Counted from the first letter of the stretch, positions 53,607-61,474 are shown. The stretch is 64,000 nucleotides of DNA from Grimontia kaedaensis (GCF_023746615.1 NZ_CP082276.1:620001-684000), one strand, 5' to 3'. Translations and numbers: made by a program. The notes: a model not told the origin generated them from the letters alone.

Positions 53607-55361
53607 ATGGAATTTACGTCAATTCAACAACTGTTGGCGGCTTATCAGTCAGGTGACATCACGCCGGCAGATTATCTCTATTCCAAGTGGAAAAAAGCGC
53701 AAAACGATCAGCATAATTGCTGGATTAGCCTGATCAGCGAAGCGCAATTGGATGGCTACCTCAAGGCGTTGAGAAACCACAAACCGGAAAATAAGCCGCT
53801 TTATGGTGTGCCATTTGCCATTAAAGACAACATCGATCTGGCGGGATTGCAAACGACAGCAGCCTGCAAAGAGTTTGCCTACACACCAGGTCAATCCGCG
53901 TTTGTGGTGCAAGCCTTAATCGAGGCGGGCGCGGTGCCACTGGGTAAAACCAACCTCGACCAATTCGCGACAGGGTTAAACGGCACACGCAGTCCATTTG
54001 GGGCTTGTAAAAACAGCATCGACCCAGCTTATGTTTCCGGTGGTTCAAGTTCCGGCAGTGCAGTCTCCGTTGCTCTGGGTCAGGTCATGTTCTCTTTGGG
54101 AACAGACACTGCAGGTTCAGGCAGAATACCTGCTGCTTTTAACCGTTTGGTAGGCATGAAAGCGAGCATTGGACGGATCAGCTGCCGTGGCGTAGTTCCG
54201 GCATGTAGAACGCTTGATTGCGTGACATTGTTTGCACACAGCGTTGAAGACATTGAATACCTGCTGCCTATCGCCGGGCAGTATGATTCGGGTGATGCTT
54301 ACGCCCGTGACTTTTCTGAGTCTGATGCTGACATCGTTTATCTTTCTGATGCCGTCAGGATTGGTGTACCGAAGACAGAGAACCTGGAGTTCTTTGGTAA
54401 TGCTGACTTTCAGCGTCGGTTTGAGCTGAGTAAAGAGAAGTTAGCGGCAAATGGTGCTGAGCTGGTGGAGATGGACATTCAGGATTTCCTGGATGCTGCG
54501 ACCTTGCTTTATCAGGGGCCTTGGGTAGCAGAGCGTTATGCCGCCATAGAAGGCTTTTTCGATGAGCATGAAACGCAATGTGAACCGACGATTCAGGCGA
54601 TCCTTGGCAGCGCTGCCAAGTTTTCGGCGGTTGATGCGTTCAATGCTCAGTATCAATTGAAAACGCTGAAAAAGCGCTGTGATGCCAAGCTGAAAACCGT
54701 TGATGCAGTCATCGTTCCGACGTCTGGGACGATTTACACCATCGAAGAAATGCTTGATGACCCCATCCAGAAAAATACGGACTTTGGTTATTACACCAAC
54801 TTCATGAACCTTCTGGATTATGCTGCGATTGCGATTCCGGCGGATGACGAAACGGAGCAGATGCCATTTGGCATTACGCTGTTTTCTGACCAAGGCAGTG
54901 AATCCAAGCTGCTTGACCTAGCTAAAGCTTATGCCGCCAACAAAGCCGTTTCGGTGGGTGAGTCGATTGATGAAACCATGGTCATTGCCGTTTGTGGCGC
55001 TCACATGGAAGGTTTGCCACTGAACCATCAGCTGAAAGATCGCCACGCGAGCTTTATCGATAAACGCCGCAGTGCACCGAGTTACCGTTTCTATGCGCTG
55101 GCAGGCGAAGGCCCAAAACGCCCTGGCATGGTTCGCGTGAACGAAGCTGGCGTCAGCATTGAAATGGAGCTTTGGGAAGTACCGACATCCCGCGTGGGTG
55201 ATTTTCTCGCTGGCATTCCAAGCCCTTTGGGGTTGGGCAAAGTGGAGTTGGATGACGGTACCTGGGTGACTGGGTTTATCTGTCAGGCATCTGCTATTGA
55301 AGGCGCAAAAGACATTTCATCCCATGGAAGCTGGCGTTTGTATCTGACTAACAATAGCTAG
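53607..55361 (+). CDS. atzF: Allophanate hydrolase
   Basis: A 584-aa amidase-signature enzyme whose ATG follows the carboxylase stop with no gap; GGAGC lies 8 bases upstream. Catalytic Lys in 'PFAIKDNIDLAG' (near residue 74), cis-Ser and nucleophile Ser in 'YVSGGSSSGSAVSVALG' and 'GTDTAGSGRIPAA' are intact. The C-terminal domain (about 450-584, 'VCGAHMEGLPLN', 'RVNEAGVSIEMELWEVP') catalyses the final decarboxylation step in AtzF-type enzymes. It converts allophanate to two CO2 and two ammonia, completing the pathway. Confidence 0.9.
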   Translation: MEFTSIQQLLAAYQSGDITPADYLYSKWKKAQNDQHNCWISLISEAQLDGYLKALRNHKPENKPLYGVPFAIKDNIDLAGLQTTAACKEFAYTPGQSAFVVQALIEAGAVPLGKTNLDQFATGLNGTRSPFGACKNSIDPAYVSGGSSSGSAVSVALGQVMFSLGTDTAGSGRIPAAFNRLVGMKASIGRISCRGVVPACRTLDCVTLFAHSVEDIEYLLPIAGQYDSGDAYARDFSESDADIVYLSDAVRIGVPKTENLEFFGNADFQRRFELSKEKLAANGAELVEMDIQDFLDAATLLYQGPWVAERYAAIEGFFDEHETQCEPTIQAILGSAAKFSAVDAFNAQYQLKTLKKRCDAKLKTVDAVIVPTSGTIYTIEEMLDDPIQKNTDFGYYTNFMNLLDYAAIAIPADDETEQMPFGITLFSDQGSESKLLDLAKAYAANKAVSVGESIDETMVIAVCGAHMEGLPLNHQLKDRHASFIDKRRSAPSYRFYALAGEGPKRPGMVRVNEAGVSIEMELWEVPTSRVGDFLAGIPSPLGLGKVELDDGTWVTGFICQASAIEGAKDISSHGSWRLYLTNNS

Positions 55362-55366
55362 CTAGA

Positions 55367-55394
55367 AAAGCAGGCCGTAAAGCCTGCTTTTTTT
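55367..55394 (+). terminator. Rho-independent terminator of the guanidine operon
   Basis: Stem AAAAGCAGGC / GCCTGCTTTT around CGTAAA, followed by further T bases. Confidence 0.88.
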
Positions 55395-55457
55395 GTTTGC
55401 TTTTGGCTCGCTGGGAGATACACTCCGCGCCCTTGAACTTTGAGAGACTCATTGTGA

Positions 55458-55874
55458 ATGAAAAAGGTAATGCTGAGTGTGGCGCTGGCGTCAGCGACAC
55501 TGCTTTCAGGTTGTGTAACGTTTCCAACGCGACAATCTGAACAAGTGAAAGTCATCTGGGACGACGTAAATGCTATTCAGGGATGTAAACACAAAGGCAC
55601 GGTGATCGGCTCGGAAGGCCACTTCTATGATTACTGGCTTCATGCAGACAAAGACATGGTTTGGGGAACCCTAAACCAAATGCGTATCAAAGCGGCAGAA
55701 AAAGGTGCGAATGTTCTCTATTTGTATCAGCCGCTTAACTTCTCTTCTTCGGTAACCATGTTCGGCAATGCGTATGCGTGCGAAAATACTGCTGCTATCG
55801 AGGAAACGATGGCTGATTCAGACGCCGTTGAGATCGAAGTAAGCAACGAACTAGAAGCGTCTGAAACGCCGTAA
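55458..55874 (+). CDS. DUF4156 lipoprotein
   Basis: A 138-aa lipoprotein with lipobox 'LLSGC' (Cys19). The mature protein matches DUF4156: 'IQGCKHKGTVIGSEGHFYDYWLHADKDMVWGTLNQMRIKAAEKGANVLYLYQPL', with Cys at position 43 and a late Cys. The family is of unknown function and envelope-located. Solitary gene ending in a hairpin terminator. Confidence 0.78.
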   Translation: MKKVMLSVALASATLLSGCVTFPTRQSEQVKVIWDDVNAIQGCKHKGTVIGSEGHFYDYWLHADKDMVWGTLNQMRIKAAEKGANVLYLYQPLNFSSSVTMFGNAYACENTAAIEETMADSDAVEIEVSNELEASETP

Positions 55875-55897
55875 TTCGGCTATCTTCAGAGGTATTT

Positions 55898-55931
55898 TAA
55901 AAGGTCGCGGATACTCACCGTGGCCTTTTTT
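55898..55931 (+). terminator. Hairpin terminator after the DUF4156 gene
   Basis: AAAAGGTCGCGG / CCGTGGCCTTTTTT stem with one mismatch, followed by T-run. Confidence 0.72.
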
Positions 55932-55986
55932 GTATCCTCGATTTCACGTACCTCTCTGAAAACATTCGCACCACTCATTATGCAAA

Positions 55987-56001
55987 TGATAATGATTAGT
56001 A
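55987..56001. promoter_or_regulatory. Fur-box-like sequence
   Basis: TGATAATGATTAGTA matches the 7-1-7 Fur inverted repeat (TGATAAT-N-ATTATCA) at 13 of 15 positions. It lies 17 bases upstream of a Zur box, giving a possible double metal control of the ribosomal paralogues. Confidence 0.45.
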
Positions 56002-56017
56002 TTTGACTCAATGAATT

Positions 56018-56039
56018 TAAATGTTATGTTATAACGTAG
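56018..56039. promoter_or_regulatory. Zur box upstream of rpmE2-rpmJ2
   Basis: TAAATGTTATGTTATAACGT followed by AG shares the AATGTTATGTTATAAC core with the box at 21200. It is 26 bases before the start of the L31 paralogue. Confidence 0.85.
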
Positions 56040-56064
56040 CAATCATGAGTTGGAGGGCATTATC

Positions 56065-56325
56065 ATGAAACCAGGTATCCATCCTGAATACAGAACTGTG
56101 GCGTTCCACGACACAGGCGCAAACGAATACATTCTTGTCGGTTCGACAGTACAAACCAAACGTACGGTGGAGTTGGATGGCAAAACCTATCCCTATGTGA
56201 CGCTGGATGTTTCATCGCATTCGCATCCTTTCTATACCGGTAAACAAAAAATGGCGAAGCAAGATGGTCGCGTGGCGCGATTCAATCAACGCTTTGGTGG
56301 CAAAAACCTGAAGGCAGGGAAGTAA
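56065..56325 (+). CDS. rpmE2: Type B 50S ribosomal protein L31 (zinc-free paralogue)
   Basis: An 86-aa L31 with no cysteine at all, the C-minus form that replaces zinc-binding RpmE under zinc starvation. Characteristic parts: 'KPGIHPEYRTVAFHDTGA', 'SSHSHPFYTGKQK' and 'GRVARFNQRFG'. The ATG at 56065 has a GGAGGG site; an upstream start at 56050 is unlikely. Controlled by a Zur box and followed by L36 after 3 bases. Confidence 0.92.
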   Translation: MKPGIHPEYRTVAFHDTGANEYILVGSTVQTKRTVELDGKTYPYVTLDVSSHSHPFYTGKQKMAKQDGRVARFNQRFGGKNLKAGK

Positions 56326-56328
56326 ACG

Positions 56329-56472
56329 ATGCAAGTATTGAGTTCACTGAAAAGTGCAAAGAACCGAAGCAAAGATTGTCAGGTGGTGAAACGTCGTGGA
56401 CGTCTCTATGTGATTTGCAAATCCAATCCGCGCTTCAAAGCGGTTCAGGGAAAAGTGAAGAAGAAGAAGTAA
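56329..56472 (+). CDS. rpmJ2: Type B 50S ribosomal protein L36
   Basis: A 47-aa protein, too short for routine gene tracks, starting 3 bases after the L31 stop. The sequence 'MQVLSSLKSAKNRSKDCQVV' onward and 'CKSNPRFKAVQG' followed by poly-Lys is the YkgO-type L36, which lacks the full four-ligand zinc ribbon (two Cys remain). With L31B it frees zinc from the ribosome pool. AGGGAAG lies just upstream. Confidence 0.92.
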   Translation: MQVLSSLKSAKNRSKDCQVVKRRGRLYVICKSNPRFKAVQGKVKKKK

Positions 56473-56514
56473 TTAACTGTCTTCTGGCTATGCCGCTGAT
56501 AGATGACAAAATGG

Positions 56515-56545
56515 AACGGGTTACTTTTGGGTTGCCCGTTTTTTG
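56515..56545. terminator. Terminator between rpmJ2 and the Zot gene
   Basis: AACGGG / CCCGTT stem with a 14-base loop, followed on the plus strand by TTTTGTTTTT. Confidence 0.65.
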
Positions 56546-56558
56546 TTTTTGACTGGCA

Positions 56559-57626
56559 CTATTCTTGACACGAGATGATCCTGTCTTTTGAATTGTACGC
56601 TAGCTTTGCAACACATTCCTCATAGAAATAAAGCTCTACGTTTTCAAAGATTGGGTTGTCAGACTTTAGCCGAATATTTTTGCCTGATTCCATGATATCG
56701 ATGTAAGAAATCCGATTCTCGTTTTCAAAGTGCCAACCACCAATTGATACGGGTGAGCTAAATAGTAATCTTATCAGGGCCCCGTCTTTGGAAGGCTTGG
56801 AAGGGTGAGAAACAGGCATTGCATCTTTTGGTATCACAACAGCGGGAGTATTACTGATCGTATCAGGGGGGGCTTCTGTTAAAAAGTCTTCACCAGCTTG
56901 TGGGGGCTCAGGCAGCCATATTGGCGCTTCCTCAGCATCTTGTCCTTCTGGCTCTTTCGAGTGATTGAGGTATGAACCAACACTGAACTCTTTCTCTACT
57001 GAGAAATTCAAGACAACAGAAGCAACAAGAAATATGGCGATGAAAGGCCAAAACATCATACTGCTGTTAATGTCTGCGTAGACGACATTACCTGTTTCTA
57101 AGTAATTTTTTTTATAGAATGAGTCATAAAGTGAAAACACTTTTTTATCATACAGCCTTAGCCTTGAGTTTAAAGTTACACTTCGGAATCGACTTGGAAT
57201 CCCATCATAGACCTTTTTTATATATGTTTTGTTTTTTAGAAATAGAGGGTTATGCGTGGTTTTATGAGAGAAAGAAACTAAGTCTCTTAACTTTTCTGGG
57301 ATAGATAACGGTGATTGAGTAATGATAAAGAAGTCTGTATGAAACTTCCTATGCTGTGCAAATAACTGAAACCATCCTTCATCATTTTCTCTCGCTGCAA
57401 ATTGAAATTCATCAATAACAAAAATGACTTCCCTTTCTGCCTCATCAACAATAGGAATAACGTCGGATAGTGCAATATCTTCGATATATACAAGGTTGGG
57501 GTTGTCTACATGTACTGGGATATTAGTGACGACGAGTGTACCTTTTTTAAGGTTAGGAAGTATGTGATATTTTACTGCTTCATAAGACTTTCCTGTGCCT
57601 GGGCGACCGTATATTAAAGAAAGCAA
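56559..57626 (-). CDS. zot: Zot/pI-like filamentous phage assembly ATPase
   Basis: A 355-aa protein with the Zot domain in residues 1-185: P-loop 'GRPGTGKSYEAV' (7-18), Walker B 'IFVIDEFQFA' and 'FFIITQSPLSIP'. A single membrane segment at about 191-208 ('FWPFIAIFLVASVVLNF') separates it from a periplasmic tail with Pro/Glu-rich linker and one Cys pair at the end. This topology matches inovirus pI, which powers virion extrusion. It follows a small membrane protein by 3 bases. Base composition is AT-rich compared with the chromosome around it. Replication, integrase and adsorption genes are absent here. Confidence 0.88.
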   Translation of the reverse strand: MLSLIYGRPGTGKSYEAVKYHILPNLKKGTLVVTNIPVHVDNPNLVYIEDIALSDVIPIVDEAEREVIFVIDEFQFAARENDEGWFQLFAQHRKFHTDFFIITQSPLSIPEKLRDLVSFSHKTTHNPLFLKNKTYIKKVYDGIPSRFRSVTLNSRLRLYDKKVFSLYDSFYKKNYLETGNVVYADINSSMMFWPFIAIFLVASVVLNFSVEKEFSVGSYLNHSKEPEGQDAEEAPIWLPEPPQAGEDFLTEAPPDTISNTPAVVIPKDAMPVSHPSKPSKDGALIRLLFSSPVSIGGWHFENENRISYIDIMESGKNIRLKSDNPIFENVELYFYEECVAKLAYNSKDRIISCQE

Positions 57627-57629
57627 TTT

Positions 57630-57875
57630 TCAAGCCCTCAATATTCTGATGATAGTTATGACAGGTATGGCAAGAAGACCACAAAAGACGACGAGCGAAA
57701 AACCGAGGAAAAATGCCTCGTTGACCAAATCTGATGGCGTGAGCCCTTTGTCATCAGCTATCTCAGTGAGTTTTAGTACTGCTTCTGTCAGTTGGCTCAA
57801 CACTTGATCACATGTACTAGAGTTCCCGTCGTTACTCGAATTACAGGTGTTGTTGCTGGGATTATTATCGTTCAT
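57630..57875 (-). CDS. Small single-span membrane protein, inovirus minor-coat-like
   Basis: An 81-aa protein with an Asn/Ser/Cys-rich N-terminus ('MNDNNPSNNTCNSSNDGNSS', two Cys 11 residues apart) and one strong membrane helix at about 54-76 ('FFLGFSLVVFCGLLAIPVITIIRIL'). Directly upstream of zot, at the place where inovirus pVI or other minor coat genes lie. The pVIII-like signal peptide is absent. Assignment to pVI or another minor coat is by position only. Confidence 0.6.
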   Translation of the reverse strand: MNDNNPSNNTCNSSNDGNSSTCDQVLSQLTEAVLKLTEIADDKGLTPSDLVNEAFFLGFSLVVFCGLLAIPVITIIRILRA

Positions 57876-57880
57876 CTATT

Positions 57881-57950
57881 ATCCGCGAAACTGACCAGTG
57901 CACCCACGTGTCAAAAGCACACTTAAGTCAGCGAGCGTTGACAAGCGGAT
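57881..57950. repeat. Nested inverted repeat in the divergent phage-island promoter region
   Basis: Three nested arms in the right order: ATCCGC (57881-86) with GCGGAT (57945-50), CTGAC (57891-95) with GTCAG (57927-31), and GTGC (57898-901) with GCAC (57917-20). The element lies between the divergent starts at 57875 (minus) and 57989 (plus). Such structures occur in inovirus intergenic regions as origin or packaging signals, or as operators. Confidence 0.45.
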
Positions 57951-57988
57951 CTATTATTAAATTATAGATACTAAACAGGTGACTAGTA

Positions 57989-58069
57989 ATGGATGCGATC
58001 AGTTTTCTTGTAGGTTCTTTATGTGGGTTTGTGTTTATTCTCCCTATTTTAATGTCTATTGTTAATTGA
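57989..58069 (+). CDS. 26-aa single-span peptide, possible minor coat protein
   Basis: MDAISFLVGSLCGFVFILPI continues with LMSIVN. It is almost entirely one membrane helix with an Asp near the N-terminus. AGGTGA stands 7 bases before the ATG. Its size and composition resemble inovirus pVII/pIX (32-33 aa). Too short to prove. Confidence 0.5.
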   Translation: MDAISFLVGSLCGFVFILPILMSIVN

Positions 58070-58347
58070 TGTTTATGAATATAAAGAATTAAATAGATAG
58101 ACGTTATTATATGGTCTTCGATACGGTATAAATTCCTCAGCTCTGTACAACTTTCACTCCTTTGTGCTTATCTATTTGGGCTATTTCTCATTTTGATAAA
58201 AGCTACGATTTCTTTGTTTTTGATTTTATTGAGTAAATATTTTTTATTGATTTTCTCATTTTGAGAACTAAATTGAGAAGGGTGAGGTAATTTTTATCAT
58301 TCCTTGTTAAACGCAGGTCTGCAAGGAAGCTGTTGAGGATCTCTGCT
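58070..58347. other. AT-rich intergenic region of the phage-like island
   Basis: About 280 bases, strongly AT-rich, with TTCTC-atttt-GAGAA (58253-58267) and a short GCAG/CTGC repeat near 58315. It presumably holds the promoter of the coat-like gene. No dif-like site or integrase was recognised. Confidence 0.4.
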
Positions 58348-58560
58348 ATGAAAATAAAATACTTTTTCGTTCTTGTCGCTGCTTTGTTTGTACCATTTGA
58401 AGTACTTGCAGATGCAACTGAAAGTATCGGTCAAGTATCAAGCTCGATTGACTTGGGGTCAGTCGAAGATACAGCATCCGATGTGGGTGTTGCGGCAGTT
58501 GCCGTAGCAGCGACAGTGAAAGCGGTAGGAATAATTAAAAACGTCATTAATCAAGCCTAA
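58348..58560 (+). CDS. Inovirus pVIII-like major coat protein
   Basis: A 70-aa preprotein: signal peptide of about 21 residues ('MKIKYFFVLVAALFVPFEVLA') and a 49-residue mature chain. The mature chain has an acidic, Ser-rich N-terminus ('DATESIGQVSSSIDLGSVED'), a short Ala/Val hydrophobic core ('VGVAAVAVAATVKAVGII') and C-terminal Lys/Asn residues. Length, charge layout and signal match f1/M13 pVIII. GAGG is 9 bases before the ATG. It is transcribed away from zot. Sequence identity to a known pVIII is not claimed. Confidence 0.72.
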   Translation: MKIKYFFVLVAALFVPFEVLADATESIGQVSSSIDLGSVEDTASDVGVAAVAVAATVKAVGIIKNVINQA

Positions 58561-58609
58561 ATAAAACCACTAGACAAAACGAAAGGTGGCATATTTGGGT
58601 TTCGATTGA

Positions 58610-58642
58610 GGCGTAGGTCGGAAACAATACCTACGCCTTTTT
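58610..58642. terminator. Terminator of the coat gene and the convergent aminotransferase gene
   Basis: Perfect 9-bp stem GGCGTAGGT / ACCTACGCC with TTTTTC on the plus strand. Confidence 0.85.
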
Positions 58643-58646
58643 CTTG

Positions 58647-59801
58647 TTAGTCCAAGTGCTTCGCTAGGCCATCAGCAAGCCTCGAAATCGCCATCACCAA
58701 CTCGTCTTTTGTCGCATTGGTAAAGTTTAGCCGAAGAGCTGCTTGTGCTGCTTCTGGTTGCGGGTAGAAAACCGGACTTGGTACGACAGCAACACCTTCT
58801 TTCAAGAGCTCTTTTGCCAACTCAAACGTGTCGCAGGTTGGCAGGGTGACCCAAACAAACATGCCACCATCAACAGGTTTAATTTCACATCCTTCCGGCA
58901 ACTTATCTTGCAATTCTGAATACAATGTTTCGTAGCGCGATTTGTAAAGCGTACGGATAGTATCAATGTGGTAGTCAAAGTTGTCATGTTTCAGAAGGCC
59001 GAGCAAAAGCGCCTGCATTGGCACGCTGGAATGTAGATCCGCACCTTGTTTGATTTTGATGAGTGGTTCAAGGTAGCTGCTTTTGCCGCTTACAATGCCA
59101 ATGCGCAGACCGGGCGAGGCAATTTTAGAGAAAGAGCGCAGCACGATTGAGTGCTGCGGGCAGAAGTCGGAAACCAGTGGAATCGCTTCACCTGAAAAAC
59201 GCAATTCGCGGTATGGAGCATCTTCAATCAGTGCCACATTGTATTGTTCACAAAGCGCCGCCACTTGCTTACGGGTTTCCAGCGACCAACACACACCCGT
59301 TGGGTTATGGAAGTCCGGCACTGCATAAAACATCTTTGGTGACTGCTCATAGAATACGGTGCGTAGGGCTTCGATATCCGGGCCAAATTCGGTTTGTGGA
59401 ACAGTGACGATATCTGCTTGTACGAGACCGAACACCTGCATTGCACCCAGATAGCTTGGTGCTTCCATCACGACTTTATCGCCAGGGTTCACGTAAGCGC
59501 GGGCAATCAGGTCAAGCCCTTGTTGAGAGCCAGTGCAAGCCATCGCAATATGAGTATCAGGCAGTTGGAAGTAATCATTCAGGAAGTTCAATAGTGGCGT
59601 ATAACCTGCAGTGGCACCGTATTGAAAGAGTTCTGGCATATCAGAAAGGCTTTCCAGCATTGGCTTCATTAAATCAATAGGAAATGTCTTTTCATCAGGC
59701 AGACCACCTGCCAGTGAAATAACATTTTTGTCTGACGCCGCAGCAAGAATTTCACGAATGTATGACGATGGGGTCTGTTGAAGAGACTTAGCGATTTCCA
59801 T
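58647..59801 (-). CDS. PLP-dependent aminotransferase (class I, 2-aminoadipate/LysN-like)
   Basis: A 384-aa fold-type I enzyme. 'ISLAGGLPDEKTFP' (N-terminal substrate loop), 'ACTGSQQGLDLIARA', 'PDFHNPTGVCWS', 'EDAPYRELRF' and the Schiff-base Lys in 'RSFSKIASPGLRIG' are intact, and 'LRLNFTNA' near the end carries the carboxylate-binding Arg. The family covers 2-aminoadipate, aromatic and branched-chain transaminases. It is divergent from an AraC-type regulator, which probably controls it. Confidence 0.86.
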   Translation of the reverse strand: MEIAKSLQQTPSSYIREILAAASDKNVISLAGGLPDEKTFPIDLMKPMLESLSDMPELFQYGATAGYTPLLNFLNDYFQLPDTHIAMACTGSQQGLDLIARAYVNPGDKVVMEAPSYLGAMQVFGLVQADIVTVPQTEFGPDIEALRTVFYEQSPKMFYAVPDFHNPTGVCWSLETRKQVAALCEQYNVALIEDAPYRELRFSGEAIPLVSDFCPQHSIVLRSFSKIASPGLRIGIVSGKSSYLEPLIKIKQGADLHSSVPMQALLLGLLKHDNFDYHIDTIRTLYKSRYETLYSELQDKLPEGCEIKPVDGGMFVWVTLPTCDTFELAKELLKEGVAVVPSPVFYPQPEAAQAALRLNFTNATKDELVMAISRLADGLAKHLD

Positions 59802-59882
59802 GTTTGCACCTGATTGAGTTTTTATTATTGGCCCCGTTTGAGGGGATAGGATTTATATTACTCCTCGTTGATTGTTTTCGTG

Positions 59883-59918
59883 TGTCCATTTATGCTCTAA
59901 AACATGTCCATTTATGCT
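59883..59918. promoter_or_regulatory. 22-bp-phased direct repeats, candidate AraC-type operator
   Basis: TGTCCATTTATGCT occurs at 59883-59896 and again at 59905-59918, exactly 22 bases apart (two helical turns), as expected for AraC-family half-sites. It lies in the 127-bp gap between the aminotransferase and the AraC-type regulator. Confidence 0.6.
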
Positions 59919-59928
59919 ATTTCCATTA

Positions 59929-60798
59929 ATGAGCCAACAGCATATTTCACGCATCAATGATGTGCTCTATTACATTCACAAAGATATCAGCCGCGACTTA
60001 CCTGCAAAGAAGCTGGCTGATGTGGCTGCATATTCAGAGCAACACTTTCACCGTATTTTCAAGAGTGTAGTGGGCGAATCGATTCACCAGTACATACGAA
60101 GAACCCGCATGGAGTATGCGGCGAATCAGTTGATGTTTGATGCGGGATCATCCGTGCTAGAGATTGCCAATAAATGTGGCTTTAATTCGGTGTCTTCGTT
60201 CAGCCGTGCGTTCAAAGCGACTTTTCATGTCTCACCGGGAGAGTGGCGAAGGCATGAGTTTGAAGGTGACGAAAAGCCTTACTTACGTGACCCAGAAGTG
60301 GCGGCGGGTTATCACAGAGTCTCAACCCGACAACTACCGGAACCCAAAATCGTAGAAGTGCCAGAGCGTTTCGCAGCATATGTTCGTCATGTTGGTTATA
60401 ACCGCTCTATCAAGAACGCTTGGCGGGTGATTAAAGCTTGGGCGAACGCAGAAGGACGAGATGACATTATTCAGTTTGGCTTGCATCACTCAAACCCAGC
60501 ATGGGTTGAGTTGGATAAATGTCGCTATGTGGCCTGCATTGCCATTGATAAGCCCATAAAAGTACGGGGGGTAGTCAACCAGCTAGTGATACCTGGAGGA
60601 TTGCATGCGGTATTCAGGCTGACGGGCGTTTATGGTGAATTGCTTCCACAAATCAGTAAGGTACTGGAACAATGGCTTCCGGCTTCTGGTTTTAAGCTGA
60701 ATTCGACGCCCGCGTATGTTCACTATCATAAAAACCATTTCCTGAATGAGGATGAACAGTTTGAGCTCGATTTCTATCTTCCTATCAGTTTCTATTAG
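59929..60798 (+). CDS. AraC-family regulator with GyrI-like effector domain
   Basis: A 289-aa protein with the two AraC HTH motifs at the N-terminus, residues about 5-105 ('LADVAAYSEQHFHRIFKSVVGESIHQYIRRTRMEYAANQL', 'SVLEIANKCGFNSVSSFSRAFKATF'), and a GyrI-like small-molecule-binding domain at about 135-287 ('ERFAAYVRHVGYN', 'DFYLPISFY'). This is the Rob/SoxS-plus-effector arrangement of multidrug or metabolite sensors. The start 'MSQQHISRINDVL' (59929) is preferred; earlier frames overlap the operator-like repeats. Confidence 0.82.
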   Translation: MSQQHISRINDVLYYIHKDISRDLPAKKLADVAAYSEQHFHRIFKSVVGESIHQYIRRTRMEYAANQLMFDAGSSVLEIANKCGFNSVSSFSRAFKATFHVSPGEWRRHEFEGDEKPYLRDPEVAAGYHRVSTRQLPEPKIVEVPERFAAYVRHVGYNRSIKNAWRVIKAWANAEGRDDIIQFGLHHSNPAWVELDKCRYVACIAIDKPIKVRGVVNQLVIPGGLHAVFRLTGVYGELLPQISKVLEQWLPASGFKLNSTPAYVHYHKNHFLNEDEQFELDFYLPISFY

Positions 60799-60817
60799 CT
60801 ACGCAAAAACCAGAAAC

Positions 60818-60847
60818 AAGAAAGCCGCCAAGTTTGGCGGCTTTCTT
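60818..60847. terminator. Bidirectional terminator between AraC and YitT genes
   Basis: AAGAAAGCCGCC / GGCGGCTTTCTT perfect stem with loop AAGTTT. Confidence 0.88.
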
Positions 60848-60865
60848 GTTTATATCAGCGACGAT

Positions 60866-61474
60866 TTACGCAGTTTGCGGATTAGGTTGGTAGCGACCTG
60901 GCTTATGGTTGATTGCCAGTATCAGATTTGTGGAAATAGCGCCGACAATAGATAGGGCAATCAACCAGAAATCAACGATAAATAGCGACATCACTACAAT
61001 ACTGCAGTCCAGGGCCATCTGTACTTTTCCGGCGCGGATACCAAAACGTTCCTGTAAGTACAGGGCGAGAATGTTGAAACCGCCCAGACTCATCTTGTGG
61101 CGGAAGATCACCAACATACCCATACCAATCAACCCGCCGCCGATAATAGCAGCGTAGATAGGGTCAATGCGGGCAATCTCAATCACATGGTGTAGATGAT
61201 CAACAGCGACTGAAACAATAGTAACTGCAATGAAGGTATTGAGGGTGAATCGCCAGCCCATACGCATGACAGACAAAACGTAAAACGGCAGGTTTAGAGC
61301 AAAGAAGATTTGACCGAAGCTAAAGGAGCTGACCTTAGTAAGGAAAATGGCAAGCCCTGCTGTACCACCAGTCAGTAAGCCGACTTTGTTGAAAAAGATA
61401 ACACCAAGAGAAACAAGCGCACTGCCAAGTAGCAAGGCAAGTAAATTTTCTCTCAGACTATGTTCCTTATCCAT
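60866..61474 (-). CDS. YitT-family (DUF161) membrane protein
   Basis: A 202-aa protein with five membrane segments and the family pattern 'GGTAGLAIFLTKVSSFSFGQIFFALNLPFYVLS' followed by 'IYAAIIGGGLIGMGMLVIFRHKMSLGGFNILALYL' (Gly-rich repeats). It lacks the C-terminal DUF2179 cytosolic domain found in many YitT proteins, which fits the short gammaproteobacterial type. Function unknown. Single gene. Confidence 0.8.
   Translation of the reverse strand: MDKEHSLRENLLALLLGSALVSLGVIFFNKVGLLTGGTAGLAIFLTKVSSFSFGQIFFALNLPFYVLSVMRMGWRFTLNTFIAVTIVSVAVDHLHHVIEIARIDPIYAAIIGGGLIGMGMLVIFRHKMSLGGFNILALYLQERFGIRAGKVQMALDCSIVVMSLFIVDFWLIALSIVGAISTNLILAINHKPGRYQPNPQTA

Noticed and set aside
55980..58650. dif/attachment site for an integrated inovirus
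   Set aside because: No 28-bp dif-like sequence or direct repeat flanking the island was found by eye.
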